Shown: positions 46,513-58,286 of the stretch, piece by piece | Layout: the number at the start of each line of letters is the position of its first letter | Position numbering within the stretch: the stretch's first letter is position 1 | From: Colletotrichum lupini | Lineage: Eukaryota; Ascomycota; Sordariomycetes; Glomerellales; Glomerellaceae | Direction: 5' to 3' | DNA: 64,000 nucleotides | NCBI RefSeq assembly: GCF_023278565.1 | Contig: NC_064679.1 | Coordinates: 3,472,001 to 3,536,000, forward strand | The notes under the pieces: model-generated | The model's input: only the letters and a program-made list of their open reading frames with translations | Told to the model about the DNA's origin: nothing | The model's database searches: none | Program-made: the position numbers and the translations under genes

Positions 46513-47534
46513 AATTTAATATTTATTTTTTATTTCTACCTTTGTTAGCTACTCGGGCGATTCTCGATGTCGTTTATACGGTATTAATACACAGTATTAA
46601 TGGATACTCCTACTGTCTCGATAGACCAATTTTTTGGATTTTCCCTAACTTTCCCTCTTATAAAGTTTATAACTACGGCTGGATTATTAATGGTAATAAT
46701 AGGCGCTACTACTTTATAAGCCTACTACGTACCTAACTAAGTTAGCTACCTTTCTAAATAATAATAGCTTATAATAGTATAGTATTAGAGATGCCCTCGT
46801 TACTACCGTTAAGAATAATACTAACCTCTATAAGTACGATATCTACCCTAATACTTTCAACTTTAACTCGTATATATATATATATTCGTTACTTTATTTC
46901 TTTTATTAAAGTTAAAAACGCTATTCCCTTACTATTATTATTGCTATTATTATTACTATTTAACTATTTATTTTAAGTATACTTTATTAAAATACTAAGA
47001 TATTATTAATAACTTATTAACCCTTAGGGCTTCTTTAATAGCTGGAAGTTCGATTTTATAAATATTATATTAAATAACCCCGAACTATAAAGAGACCACC
47101 TTAATAAATACTATATTAGTAATATTAATTTACGGAAAATAGATAGATATATTATTATAAGTATTACCCTTATTGGCGCCTTTTTAATATAATAAAGTAT
47201 AAATAAGCTTAGACTTAATAATATAACTAGGAACTTAAAAAGAGTATAGGTAAGCGTATTAAATAAGAATATTAATAAGGAGAGGTTTTTATTAAATAAG
47301 ATAAAGGGAGAAAGTAAGGGGTAGTATTCGGCTATTAAAAAGGCGATTAATATGTTATAATAGTAAGGTCGTTAGTATTTTAAGTTTAGTTAGTATCTCG
47401 GTAACGGCTGCGGCTAGGTGTTATTAATTATGAAGTTTATTACGTAATAAAAATACTCGATATTAACCCTAATAGACCAGCTTGCCCGTGAAGGCGAAGA
47501 TGGCCCTTAATAAGGCGGACCGGACCCCAAAGGG
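46513..47534 (+). mobile_element. Family A element, full length (copy A3)
   Basis: About 1,020 bp. The least RIP-mutated long copy: it keeps GGACCGGACCCCAAAGGG, CGGCTGCGGCTAGG and the decayed frame with SWKFDFINIIL at about 47,040. Flanked by family B sequence in inverted orientation on the two sides and lacks a clear target duplication. Confidence 0.78.
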
Positions 47535-48373
47535 TTAAGTATATTTATATTAGTTATAATAGCTAGGGTATCGAGGGGGCCTAAGAATTTATTAAGCTCT
47601 AAAGGGGGGGACTTATTAAGAGGTATCTTGAAAAAGTCCTAGCCCGCTAATTACTAACTATATACTAAGAAAATAAGTTCTTAATAAAATAATAGTTTAT
47701 ATATTAATAAGTTCGTTTAATAAGTTTATTTAATAGATTTATTTAGTTTAAATAGAGCTTTAGGTAATATTAAAAATAATAAGGATAATGTAATGGATTC
47801 GGGATGCGGCCGGCGACAGGACGCCGATGACTCAGCGACCGGTGCACGGATCTCATTACGAAAGAACTTTCTAGGAAGCAGAGCCCTTACGAAGGACTCT
47901 GCAAGCTTTAGTCTTACAATACACCCATACCTACATTGTAGCCTCGCTGGTTAAGTGCTCATAGCCTAATCTCTTACAGATAAAAAGAATCTTTACGAGC
48001 TCTAAGTAGCTAAATATTAGCCTTTTTAACCCTTTTTTTAAAAACCTCTACGTTATTATTAAAGTTTAAAACCTCTATAGTTAAGGGCCGCCTCCGACCT
48101 TTATAACCGACCTCTATTATTGACCTCTTTAATTAGTACTACTACGTAAGTATACTACTTAGCTTATTATTAATAAGTAATAGGGTAGCTTACTTATCTT
48201 AAATTATATAACGGTTTTTATATTAAAATTACTATATTATATTAAGTACGTACTTAGGGTATATTACGCGTATTATATAGTTAAAAAGTATACTATATTA
48301 TATAATTTCTTTTAAAAGCGTAATCCCGTTAAGGTCGATCTTTTGCGCCTATAAGGCCGGAAAAAAACCACTA
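47535..48373 (+). mobile_element. Family B, partial, containing a solo LTR
   Basis: Starts inside family B (TATATTTATATTAGTTATAATAG) and ends at GCCGGAAAAAAACCACTAC. Interrupted at 47,789-47,978 by an unmutated LTR. Confidence 0.7.
47789..47978 (+). mobile_element. Unmutated 190-bp solo LTR (or very small TRIM)
   Basis: Begins TGTAATGGATTCGGGATGCG and ends CTAATCTCTTACA, giving TGTAA/TTACA terminal inverted bases. Target duplication GATAA at 47,784-47,788 and 47,979-47,983. Rich in CA and TG and clearly GC-richer than everything around it, so it has not been hit by RIP. A RIP-mutated copy of identical length lies at 54,317-54,506. Confidence 0.88.
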
Positions 48374-48439
48374 CATTACTAATATTTTTTTATATATTAA
48401 AAACCTATTAAAAAACTACGCGCTTAACAATTTAATTAA

Positions 48440-48896
48440 GAGTTCTATTAGGGGGGCTGTGTTAGTTAGCTAGGCGGGCTGTGTCCTACTTTTCCTAAAT
48501 TAATTTAATTAATAAGAGGCTAGGGATTATTCTAACCGATTTTTATTATTACTAATGACTTATTTTTACTTACCTACTTTAATTTTCCCGTCGCTATTTA
48601 TAAAAAATAAAGCTATTGCGACTTAGTTAGCTAATTAGAGGCCGTAGTTAAAGAAGTTTTAATTAAAATTAATAAAAATCGAGATTTATAAAGATCTCTC
48701 GATTATTATAATAAAAACTAAAATAATTTTTAAATTATATAAGTTTATATAAACTAGTTTTGCGCGAGGTTAGTAATAAAAAGCTAGAATTAATTACTTA
48801 TTATAGTTAGTTAAGAAAATCGTAATTATCTTATTAGTTAGAAAAAGTAGGACATAGCCCGCCTAGCTAACTAACACAGCCCCCTTAGTAAAACTC
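48440..48896 (+). mobile_element. hAT-like MITE, copy 1 (457 bp)
   Basis: Terminal inverted repeats of about 60 bp: GAGTTCTATTAGGGGGGCTG on the left and the complement ending CCCCCTTAGTAAAACTC on the right, continuing through GTTAGTTAGCTAGGCGGGCT. Eight-base duplication TTAATTAA at 48,432-48,439 and 48,897-48,904. No coding. Eight-base duplication and TIR length fit hAT-derived elements; the superfamily is inferred. Confidence 0.85.
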
Positions 48897-48904
48897 TTAA
48901 TTAA

Positions 48905-51831
48905 TAACCTTATAACTAACCTATAGTTATTTACTTATAACTATAGCTTTATAATTATATATTATATTAAATCTAACTACGTTAATAAGAAAGCTATTTA
49001 CTATACTCTATAATATAACTATAATACTATCCGTTAAACCCGTACTATTAGCTTTTACTAATTAAAAATATAAAGAGTTAGCTATTTTTAATAAGGTATA
49101 GCTATTACTTATACTTAAAATAAAATAAAAAAATATTTAAAATTAAAATAAGAAATTATAATTATAGCCTATTCTTATACCTATCGGTTTACCTTACTTA
49201 TTATTAGCTTTCCTCTAACTAAACCGCCTTTATTAATAACTTATTTAAATTTAATACTATTAAGCCTCGCGAGATCTCTATAATAATCCGCAACTATATA
49301 CCTAACGTACTATTATATTTTAAATAAAAGAACGTTTATAATAAGTAATAAAAATAGCGCCTTAACTACCTTACTAATAAGACCCTTATTTAAATAATCT
49401 TTTATAATATTTAGACCCATAGCCTCTATTACTACGTCTTATAGAATAAAAAAAACCCTAACTTACTCAAAACTATACTATAAACTTACTTATAATAGAA
49501 GTAAATATAAAAGCGCTTTTCGTAAATAATTAGCTTTAATAATATATATAAAATAAACGAGTTTAAAATACCTCTTTTTTAAATTATTAATATTATAAAT
49601 ACTAGCTCGCTATTTAACTACGCCTTTATTATTGTCTTATTAAAAAGCTACGAATTATATAACTTCTTTATATAATTATTTAATATAATTTAATAAGAAA
49701 TAAGAGCCGAGGTACTATATATAACTATTACTAACTTTAAAAATACCCTATACTCAGCCCTACTTAAGGTCCTACTTACTATTTAACTCTAACTTTATAT
49801 TTTTTATATTAATATAAATATAAACCTTAACATAAAATATAAATAGCTAAGTAACGGTACTATGAAAATTTAAAATAAATTTAATATTAATAAAAAATAA
49901 AAGTCCGTTAAAGCTTTTATATTAGCCTATAAAAAGTAAAAAGCTACTACTACTACCCTTTTCTATAACTTATAAACTATAGTACTTAAGTAGATCTTAC
50001 GTATTAATAAATTATTTACTACTTAGTAGCTCGAAGCTACTAAGTTTAAATATATACTTACGAGCTTTTACTAACTTTAAATATATATACTCTACGTAAA
50101 TTTGAAAATTAATTTTAATATTATTTAAAGAAAGTTATAAGCGGATTTTATTAACTAAACTCTAGCTCTCTTAGACTTAACTAATATATATATCCCCCTC
50201 TGTTATTAATAAGCTTAGTACTTTATTAATGAGTATAAAAACTTTAATATACGTACGAACTTACTTATTGAGACTACTTATAAAGACCTAAAGTCTTATA
50301 TTATTATTAACTACATAAACCTCTATATTATTTTCTAAATAATTAATAAAATACTAGCTAATAAAAAAAGGGGTATATAGTAGTTTTTTTCCGGCTTTAT
50401 AAGTATAAAAGATCGACCTTAACGGGACTACGCTTTTAAGGGAAATTATATAATATAGTATACTTTTTGACTATATAATATATATAATATACCCTAAGTA
50501 TACGCTTAATATAATATAATAATTTTAATATAAAAACCGTTATATAATTTAAGATAAGTAAGATACCCTACGGTAGCGCCGGTTAGAAATATTAATAGTA
50601 AAAGTCGGCTATAAAGGTTAAAAGTAGCCCTTAATTATAAAAGTTCTGAACTTTAATAATAATATAAAAGGTTTTTAAAAAAGGGCTAAAAGGGCTAATA
50701 TCTAGCTACTCTTCGTACTAAAGCTTATAAAAATTCTTTTTATATTTATTATTTTTAATATTACCTAAAGCTACTCTCTATTTAAACTAAATAAATTTCT
50801 TAAATAAACCTATTAAACGAACTTATTGATATATAAACTACTACTTTAAAAATGCCCCTCGATAGGTCCCCCCCTCTAGGGCTCAATAGATTAGGCCCCC
50901 TCGACGCCCTAGCTATTATAATTAATATAAGTATACTTAAAGAGTAGTATAGTATTTTTTAATAATATAAAGTCTAGCTAAGTAGTAGTACGAATACTAT
51001 AAATAGCTAGGCTAATATGGACGTTAAGATTTAATATATTAAGACTAATTTAGAAATTATATTTTATAAAACTAAAAGTCCTTTTAATACGGGCTATATT
51101 ATAAATATAAAGGAATATATAAGGGGTCCTCTAACCCTTAATAAAAAAGAGTATATAATATAAGATCTAATTACTTATATAAGTTAGTATTAAGAGGTTT
51201 TATATATATTAAAATAAGTATAGCTCGCTCTCTAAATAGCTAGAACTTAGAGGATTATAATAAAAGGTTAGGAGATATTTCTAATAAAAGGGAGATAATA
51301 ATCGAGTTAGTTAACTACTATTTTAATTAGTAATTAGGTATAGAGCGTAATATACTTAGTTTTCCCTAATACGTAATATACAGTACGGCCCCGGCGGATT
51401 GCTCCGTCGGGGAAAAAAAAAAAAGGGGGTATATTAAGGCTATTATCATTATAAAATCTTATACTTACTATAAGTATCTCTACTAGCTATAGCTTAGTAA
51501 TATAACTAAATAAGTAAAATATAAAGGTCTAAATTTTATAGCTTATTAGTACTAAATTACCCTTATTATAATATTATTACGTATTAATAAAAGCTTATTT
51601 AGTCTTTAACCTTATTATAAGCGCTTTATAAACTAATATAAACTACTTTATAACTATAAAATCCTTAAGATCCTAAAAACGTCTAGAGGTTAATTAACGG
51701 AATATAATATTTACTTATATTAATAGCTTAAGTAGCCCTTAGTATATCGATCTACCCTATTTATAAAATATATACTAACCTTTTTAAAATCTTAATAATA
51801 CCTTAATATAAATTAAGAATCCCCGTATTAT
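48905..51831 (+). pseudogene. Probable MULE transposase remnant, split
   Basis: Conceptual translation of 49,250-50,360, reading through RIP stops, gives PREISITIRNYIPN, then a segment with DIYNARQ-like VYNK, FIIVLLKSYELYNFFIQLF and ITITNFKNTLYSALLKVL followed by a LCIFHIN-type block now LYIFYIN. This order resembles the Mutator-like transposase core (ILTDR..AL..V....LCLWH). A family B copy (50,380-51,412) interrupts it; 51,413-51,831 may be its C-terminal part. Family assignment rests on motif memory only. Confidence 0.45.
50380..51412 (-). mobile_element. Family B, full length, reverse (1,033 bp)
   Basis: Runs from GTAGTTTTTTTCCGGC to GGATTGCTCCGTCGGGG. Flanked by a direct repeat of the form A(n)GGGG(G)TATAT on both sides (left around 50,363-50,378, right around 51,413-51,434), taken as the target duplication. 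In this orientation a decayed frame (NTGYIINIKEYIRGPLTLN) is visible at 51,080-51,150. Confidence 0.78.
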
Positions 51832-51844
51832 AACTAGTTTATAT

Positions 51845-53044
51845 CCCCCCGACAGAGCAATCCGCCGGGGCCGTACTATATATTACGTATTAAGATCTAG
51901 GAAAACTAAGTATAATACGCTCTATACCTAACTACTAACTAAAACAATTAACTAACTCGACTATTATCTCCTTTTTATTAATAGCTCCTAACCTTCTACT
52001 ACTCGCCTATAGGGCAGGCTTTACCTACTTTAATATATATAAAACCTCTTAATACTAGCTTATATAAGTAACTAAGTCTAGTATAATCTATTTTTTTATA
52101 TAAGTATTATTATTACCTAGGGGGTTTTATAAAAGCTATTTGAAATATTAACTTATTACCCTAACTTTATATATTTTTAGCCTATTTATTATAGCTATTA
52201 TAACTAAGCTAGTGTTAATATATTAAATCTTAGTATCCGTATTAGCCTAGCTATTTACGGTATTTATAATATTACTTAGCTAAATTCCGTACTATTAAAA
52301 GGTATTTTACTAATCCTCGGGCGTACTTATATTAGCTATAATAACTATAGTATCGAGCTAACTAAAGAGGGCGCCTAGCCTAAGAGAAGTAAACTTATTA
52401 ATAAATATTTTTAGCTTATTAATTACTAATTATATACTAAAAATAAAATAGGTTCTTATTAAAGTAGTATTTTAACTAGCTAACTTCTTAACTAATTATT
52501 TAACTAATTATCTAAGTAATAGTTTATATTAATAAGTTTATTTAGTAAATTTGTTTAGTAAATTCGTTTAGTAAATTTGTTTAGTAAATTTATTTAGTTT
52601 AAATAGAAAGTAGCTTTAGGTAATATTAAAAGTAAAAAAAATAGAAAAAATCTTTATAAGCTCTAGTATAAGTAATAAATATTAGCTTATTTAGCCCTTT
52701 TTTAAAAAACCTTTATATTATTATTAAAGTTTAGAACCTTTATAATTAAGGGCCGCCTCTAACTATTATAGCTAACTATTATAGCTAATTATTATAATTA
52801 ACTATTATGGCTAACCTCTACCGTTAACCTTTTTAATTAGCGCTATTATAAAGTAGCTTACTTATCCCGAATTAAATAGTAGTTTTCGTATCGAAATTAC
52901 TATATTACGTTAAGTACGTACTTAGGATATATTATATATATTATATAATTAAAAAGTATACTATATTATATAATTTCCTTTAAAAGCGTAATCCCGTTAA
53001 GGTCGATCTTTTTTACTTATAAAGCCGGAAAAAAACTACTATAT
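51845..53044 (+). mobile_element. Family B, full length (1,200 bp)
   Basis: C-run end CCCCCCGACAGAGCAATCCG at the left; GCCGGAAAAAAACTACTATAT at the right. Target duplication AACTAGTTTATAT at 51,832-51,844 and 53,045-53,057. Internal 13-bp minisatellite (five units near 52,540-52,605). Confidence 0.85.
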
Positions 53045-53067
53045 AACTAGTTTATATAAATAGCTAC

Positions 53068-53979
53068 CCCCCTAATAGAGCAATCCGCCGGGGCCGTACT
53101 ATATATTACGTATTAAGGAAAACTAAGTATAATACGCTCTATACCTAATTACTAACTAAAAAAGTAGTTAACCGACTCGACTATTATCTCCCTTTTATTA
53201 ATAACTCTTAACTTTCCGCTACGTAAAGTCCTCCTAAGTTCTAACTACTTATAGGGCGAGCTTTACCTACTCTAACGCACATAGGACCTCCTAGTACTAG
53301 CCCGCGTAGGTAGCTAGGTCTAGCATAATCTATTCTTTTATATAAAGTAAGTTCTCGTCGAGGTAGTATTTTAACTAGCTAACCTCTTAACTAGTTATCT
53401 AACTAGCTATCTAGGTAGTAGTTTATATATTAATAGGTTTATTTAGTAAATTTATTTAGTAAGTTTATTTAGTAAACTTATTTAGTAAATTTGTTTAGTA
53501 AATTTATTTAGTAGATTTATTTAGTAAATTTATTTAGTTCAAATAGAGAGTAGCTTTAGGTAATATTAAAAATAATAAGGATAAAGAAAATCTTTACGAG
53601 CTCTAAAAAGTGATAGACATTAGCTTATTTAGCCCTTTCTTTAAAAACCTCTATATTACTATTAAAATTTAGAACCTCTATAGTTAAAAAAGGCCGCCTC
53701 TAACTATTATAGCTAATTATTATAGCTAACTATTACGGCCGACCTCTACTATTAACTTTTCCGGCTAGCGCTACTACGTAACGAAGAAGGCAGCTTACCT
53801 ATTCTAAATTAAATAGCGGTTTTCGTATTAAAATTATTATATTATATTAAGCGCGTACTAGGGATATATTGCGCGTATTATATAGTTAAAAAATATATTA
53901 TATTATATAATTTCTTTCAAAAGCGTAATCCCGTTAAGGTCGATCTTTTGTACTTATAAAGCCGGAAAAAAACTACTAT
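53068..53979 (+). mobile_element. Family B, internally deleted (912 bp)
   Basis: Both ends present. The middle is shortened after TAATCTATTCTTTTATATAAAG. Target duplication ATATAAATAGCTAC at 53,054-53,067 and 53,980-53,993, overlapping the duplication of the preceding copy, so it inserted just beside it. Confidence 0.83.
53438..53541 (+). repeat. 13-bp minisatellite inside family B
   Basis: About eight units of TTTATTTAGTAAA with single-base variants. Other family B copies have five to six units, so the tract varies in number between copies. Confidence 0.85.
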
Positions 53980-53993
53980 ATATAAATAGCTAC

Positions 53994-54316
53994 GTAACAA
54001 AAAACCTCCAAGTTTAATATTTAGATTTATAAGTAGTATCTTATTACTAAGTAGCCTCTTATTAAATAACTTATCCTTATGAAATAAATATCTTAAATAG
54101 CCTCGTAAACCTATAAACCTAGCCCCGTAGCTAATAAAAGTAAATATTTAGTATAACCGTTTAGTATTTAAATATAATATAAAAAACGAATTAGTAACCG
54201 AGCTATTATAAAAGATTATTTAAAAATATATTATAGTTAAGAAAAACGTCTCGACGTTAATAAGACGTAGTAAACGTTATACTAAGTAGCCGCTAGTATT
54301 GATAGTACTAAGAAAT
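53994..54316. other. Unassigned AT-rich DNA
   Basis: About 320 bp, less saturated by TA than its surroundings, with a possible decayed frame that could be the tail of the MULE remnant after removing the two family B insertions. Not provable by eye. Confidence 0.3.
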
Positions 54317-54506
54317 TATAATAGATTCGGGATACGGCTAGTAACAAGACGCTAATAACTTAGTAACTAGTACACGGATCATATTATAAAAGAACTTTTT
54401 AGGAAATAGAGCCCTTATAAAGGACTTTATAAGCTTTAGTCTTATAATATACCTATACTTATATTATAGCCTCGCTAATTAAGTACTTATAGCCTAATCT
54501 TTTATA
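54317..54506 (+). mobile_element. RIP-mutated copy of the 190-bp solo LTR
   Basis: TATAATAGATTCGGGATACGG to CTAATCTTTTATA, colinear with 47,789-47,978 without indels; differences are of the G-to-A and C-to-T kind. Flanks GAAAT/AAAAT fit a 5-bp duplication after one G-to-A change. Confidence 0.85.
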
Positions 54507-54511
54507 AAAAT

Positions 54512-54832
54512 CTCTAATCTAGTTGATTAACTAATAAGAAGCCGTAATTAAAAATAGTTTTAATAATTTTTAAAAAAAATCAAAATTTAATAAGATTTCT
54601 CAATTACTATAATAAAAACTAAAATAATTTTCGAATTATATTACTTTACGTACATAAGTAAAAGTAATCTAAGTACCTAAGTAGAATATAGAGTAATTAT
54701 ATTAATTATAGCTAATATAAGACGCGCAGGCTAATAAAAAAAACTCTAATAATTTAGACGCTCTAATTAGCTAAAGAAGTGGATTATTACCCTAATAGCT
54801 AAACGGTACTACCCTAATAATAAAACTCTTAA
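54512..54832. mobile_element. MITE fragment
   Basis: Internal part resembles the 48,440 MITE (AAGCCGTAATTAAAA...CAATTACTATAATAAAAACT). The right end, CTAATAGCTAAACGGTACTA then ATAATAAAACTC, resembles the terminal repeat of the 56,836 MITE. No matching left terminus. Confidence 0.55.
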
Positions 54833-55108
54833 AATAAGATATTCTAGAAGAAAGTATTATTTAAAGTTCATTTAAGTACTTAAAGCGAGTACTTATATAC
54901 TCCCGGCTTATAAATACCTCGTCCTCTATACAAGCTTAGTAAAAATATAGCCCTTAATTATTAATTATATCCTACATAATATTAATAAGCTAATATAAAT
55001 AACTAAGATTATTTAAGAAATAACCTTTAATATTATTATTACTTAACTTAGTATTAGAGGTAATATGAGTACTAAAGTTCTAGTATTTGTAACTAAGGTA
55101 ATGGGCTT
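54833..55108. other. Unassigned AT-rich DNA
   Basis: About 275 bp with nothing I can identify. Confidence 0.3.
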
Positions 55109-55636
55109 ATTATATTTTTAAAAGTAGGTATATTATATAGTAGTTTTTTTTTAGCTTTATAAATATAAAAGATCGACCTTAACGGGATTACGCTTTTAAA
55201 AGAAATTATATAATATAATATACTTTTTAATTATATAATACGTATAATATATCCTAAGTACGCGCTTAACGTAATATAGTAATTTTAATACGAAAGTTAT
55301 TATTTAATTTAGAATAAGTAAGCTACTTTTTATATAGCGGCGGTAGTTAAAAAGGTTAATAATAGAGGTTAGTTATAATAATTAGTTATAATAATTAGCT
55401 ATAATAATTAAAGGTAGCCCTTAACTATAAAGGTTCTAAACTTTAATAGTAACGTAGAGGTTTTTTAAAAAAGGGCTAAATAGGTTAATATTTATTACTT
55501 ATATTAGAGCTCGTAAAGATTCTTTTTATTTTTATTGCTTTTAATATTATTTAAAGCTACTCTCTATTTAAACTCAATAAAGTTATTAAATAAATCTATT
55601 AAATAAATTTATTAAATAAATCTACTAAATAAACTT

Positions 55637-56684
55637 TGTTTTTACTTCTACCTTTACTAGCTGCTCGGGCGATTCTCGATATTAGTTATATAGTATTAAT
55701 ACATAGTATTAATAAATACTCTTACTATCTTATTAAACTAATTTTTTTTAGATTTTCTACTTTTTTAAACTTTCCCTCTTATAAAGTTTATAATTACGGA
55801 TTAATAGTAATATTAGGTACTTAACGTTACTATTTTATAAGCTTATTACGTACCTAACTAAGTTCCTTACTTTTTTAAGTAACTATAGCTTATAACGGTA
55901 GTATTGGAGATACCCTCGTTACTATTATCAAAAACAATATTAACTTTACAATATTTACCCTAATACTCTTAACTTTAACTTATATACGTATATATATTTA
56001 TTACCTCGTTTTTTTTATTAAAGTTAAAAAACGCTTCCTTTACTATTTATTACTATTACCCTATTATTATTATTATTAAATTATTTACTTATTCTTAAAT
56101 ATATACCATTAAAATACCGAGATACTTAGTTATCGTCGACCCCTATAACTTCTTGAATAACTAGAAGTTCAATCTTATAAGTATCATACTAAAAAACCCC
56201 GAACTATAATATAATTATCTAAAGGATTACGGATTAAATACTATTAACTTAAAGATTAGAAAGAGGTATATTAATATAGCTATTACCTTAGTTAGTACTT
56301 AGCTTATATAATATAATAACTTTAAAATACCTAACCAATTCTAAAGTACTATTAATACTTTGAAAACGTAGTATAGGAGTAGAGTAAAAAGGACTAAGAA
56401 AAATATTCTAAAGTTATTAAATAGGGTAGAAAGTAAGGGGTAGTTTTTAGCTATTTAGAGGGCGATTAATATATTATAGTAGCGGGGTTATTAATATCTT
56501 AAGTTTAGTTAATATTAATAATTAATAACGGCTATACTAGCTATAACCGGCTATAGCTAGCTATTATTAGTTAATATAAAGTCTTATTAAAGTACGTAAT
56601 AAAAACTTAATATTAACCCTAATAAACTAGCTTACCCATAAAGGCGAAGATGGCCCCCAATAAGGCGGACCGGACCCCAAAGGG
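55637..56684 (+). mobile_element. Family A element, full length (copy A4)
   Basis: 1,048 bp between copies of CTACTAAATAAACTT (55,622-55,636 and 56,685-56,699). Ends GGACCGGACCCCAAAGGG. Decayed frame with KFNLISIILKNPEL around 56,170. Confidence 0.87.
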
Positions 56685-56835
56685 CTACTAAATAAACTTA
56701 TTAATATATAAACTACTATTCTACTCTTAGTATATAGTTAGTAATTAGTAGGCTAGAACTCTAAAAATGCCCGTTAATAAGTCTACCCCTCTCGGGCTAA
56801 GTACCCTCTTTAACTAGCTTAATACTATAGCTATT

Positions 56836-57326
56836 AAGTTTTGCTATCCGGGCAGTACTATTTAGCTATCCGGGCAGTAATCTACTTTTTAAACTAATTA
56901 GAGCCTACTATCCAAACTCTAAACTTATTTTACCCCGCTATACCTACTTACGGGCTACCTAGCGTATTTACGTTATAACTACGTAAAGTAGCTATAAGTA
57001 CGTATAGTCGTAATTACCCACGGTTATAATTACCTATAATAGCAATTACCTACTTAATTACCCACTTAATTACCTACTTAATTATCTATTTCTATAAGTA
57101 GCTATAACCGTAAGTAATTATGACCGTAAATAATTACGACTATAGGTAATTATAACCGAACGTACCTACGGCTATCTTATATAACTACGCCGGGTAGCCC
57201 GTAGGTAGGTATAGCGGGTATATATATAGGGTTATAGCCCGAGCTCTATAGCTATAAGCTCTTATTAGTTTAAAAAGTAGATTACTGCCCGGATAGCTAA
57301 ATAGTACTACCCGGATAGTAAAACTC
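56836..57326. mobile_element. Palindromic hAT-like MITE (491 bp)
   Basis: Near-perfect terminal inverted repeats of more than 60 bp, beginning AGTTTTGCTATCCGGGCAGT and including a second GCTATCCGGGCAGT. Target duplication TAGCTATT at 56,828-56,835 and 57,327-57,334. The interior is palindromic too: CCGCTATACCTACTTACGGG near the left half and its complement in the right half. Confidence 0.88.
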
Positions 57327-57817
57327 TAGCTATTATAGTTAACGTAAGTACGCCCGAGGAGTAGTAAAGTACTTTTTAATAATATAGAATTTAGCTAAGT
57401 AATATTATAAATACTATAAATAGCTAGGTTAATACGGATATTAAGATTTAATATATTAACGCTAACTTAGTTATAATAATTATAATAAAAGGGCTAGAGG
57501 TATATAAAATTAAAATAATAAGTTAGTACCTTAAATAGCTTTTATAAGACCTCCTAAGTAATAATAATACTTATATAAAAGAATAGATTATATTAAACTT
57601 AGTTATTTATATAGGCTAGTATTAAGAGGTCCTATATATATTAAAGTAAATAAAGCTTATTTTTTAGGTAGGTAGCGGAAGGTTAAGAGCTATTTTAGTT
57701 AGTAGTTAGGTATAGAGCGTATTATACTTAGTTTTCTTTAATATGTAATATACGGTACGGCCCCGGCGGATTATTCTATCGGGGGGATTATATTTTTAAA
57801 AGTAAGTATATTATATA

Positions 57818-58059
57818 AAAGTATTAAAGGATTAGGTATTAATTATTAAACTCTTTATAAAGCTTAGTTTAGGCTTTTTTAAAAGTATACTTAATTTTAA
57901 TAAAAATAATAAGCTTTTATATTATAAAGACCTTATAATATGTATAAAAAAAAAGCCTTATTAATAAGCGTATTAATATAGGCCTTCTCCTCGTTACTTA
58001 ATATAGCTTTTATTTATATTAATAACTAATATCTCTTATTATTAAACTTATTATTAAAC

Positions 58060-58103
<44 letters not shown>

Positions 58104-58286
58104 GCTACGGTCCTTAACATACTTCTACTTAGCCCTAAGTATAATATTAAAATTAATATAATAAATATAAAGTTATTACTAAACGTTTAGGAACTGCTCG
58201 TTTAGTATAGCCTTTATTTACTTATTATAGTTTATAATAAGAATAATAAAGTAACGGACTAAGTATTAGTTTATAAATTAATAAAT
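57818..58286. other. Unassigned AT-rich DNA with TTA microsatellite
   Basis: About 470 bp without an identified element. A (TTA)n run of some 40 bp lies at about 58,057-58,102. Confidence 0.4.

Larger units (their letters stand above)
55140..57786 (-). mobile_element. Family B, reverse, carrying a family A element and a MITE
   Basis: Starts GTAGTTTTTTTTTAGC and ends GGCGGATTATTCTATCGGGGGG. Flanked by a 31-bp direct repeat (55,109-55,139 and 57,787-57,817) differing at one G/A position. Removing the nested elements at 55,637-56,684 and 56,836-57,326 with their duplications leaves about 1.1 kb, normal for the family. Confidence 0.85.

Noticed and set aside
46542..46736. Conserved short frame (LATRAILDVVYTVLIHSING type), also at 55,636 and 63,551
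   Set aside because: It is the left end of the family A repeat. The similarity is repeat identity, it has no common stop or downstream continuation, and the 105-bp form contains only this piece.
47789..47978. Island of normal composition as a surviving host gene
   Set aside because: It has TG...CA ends, a 5-bp duplication and a same-length mutated copy, so it is an LTR.
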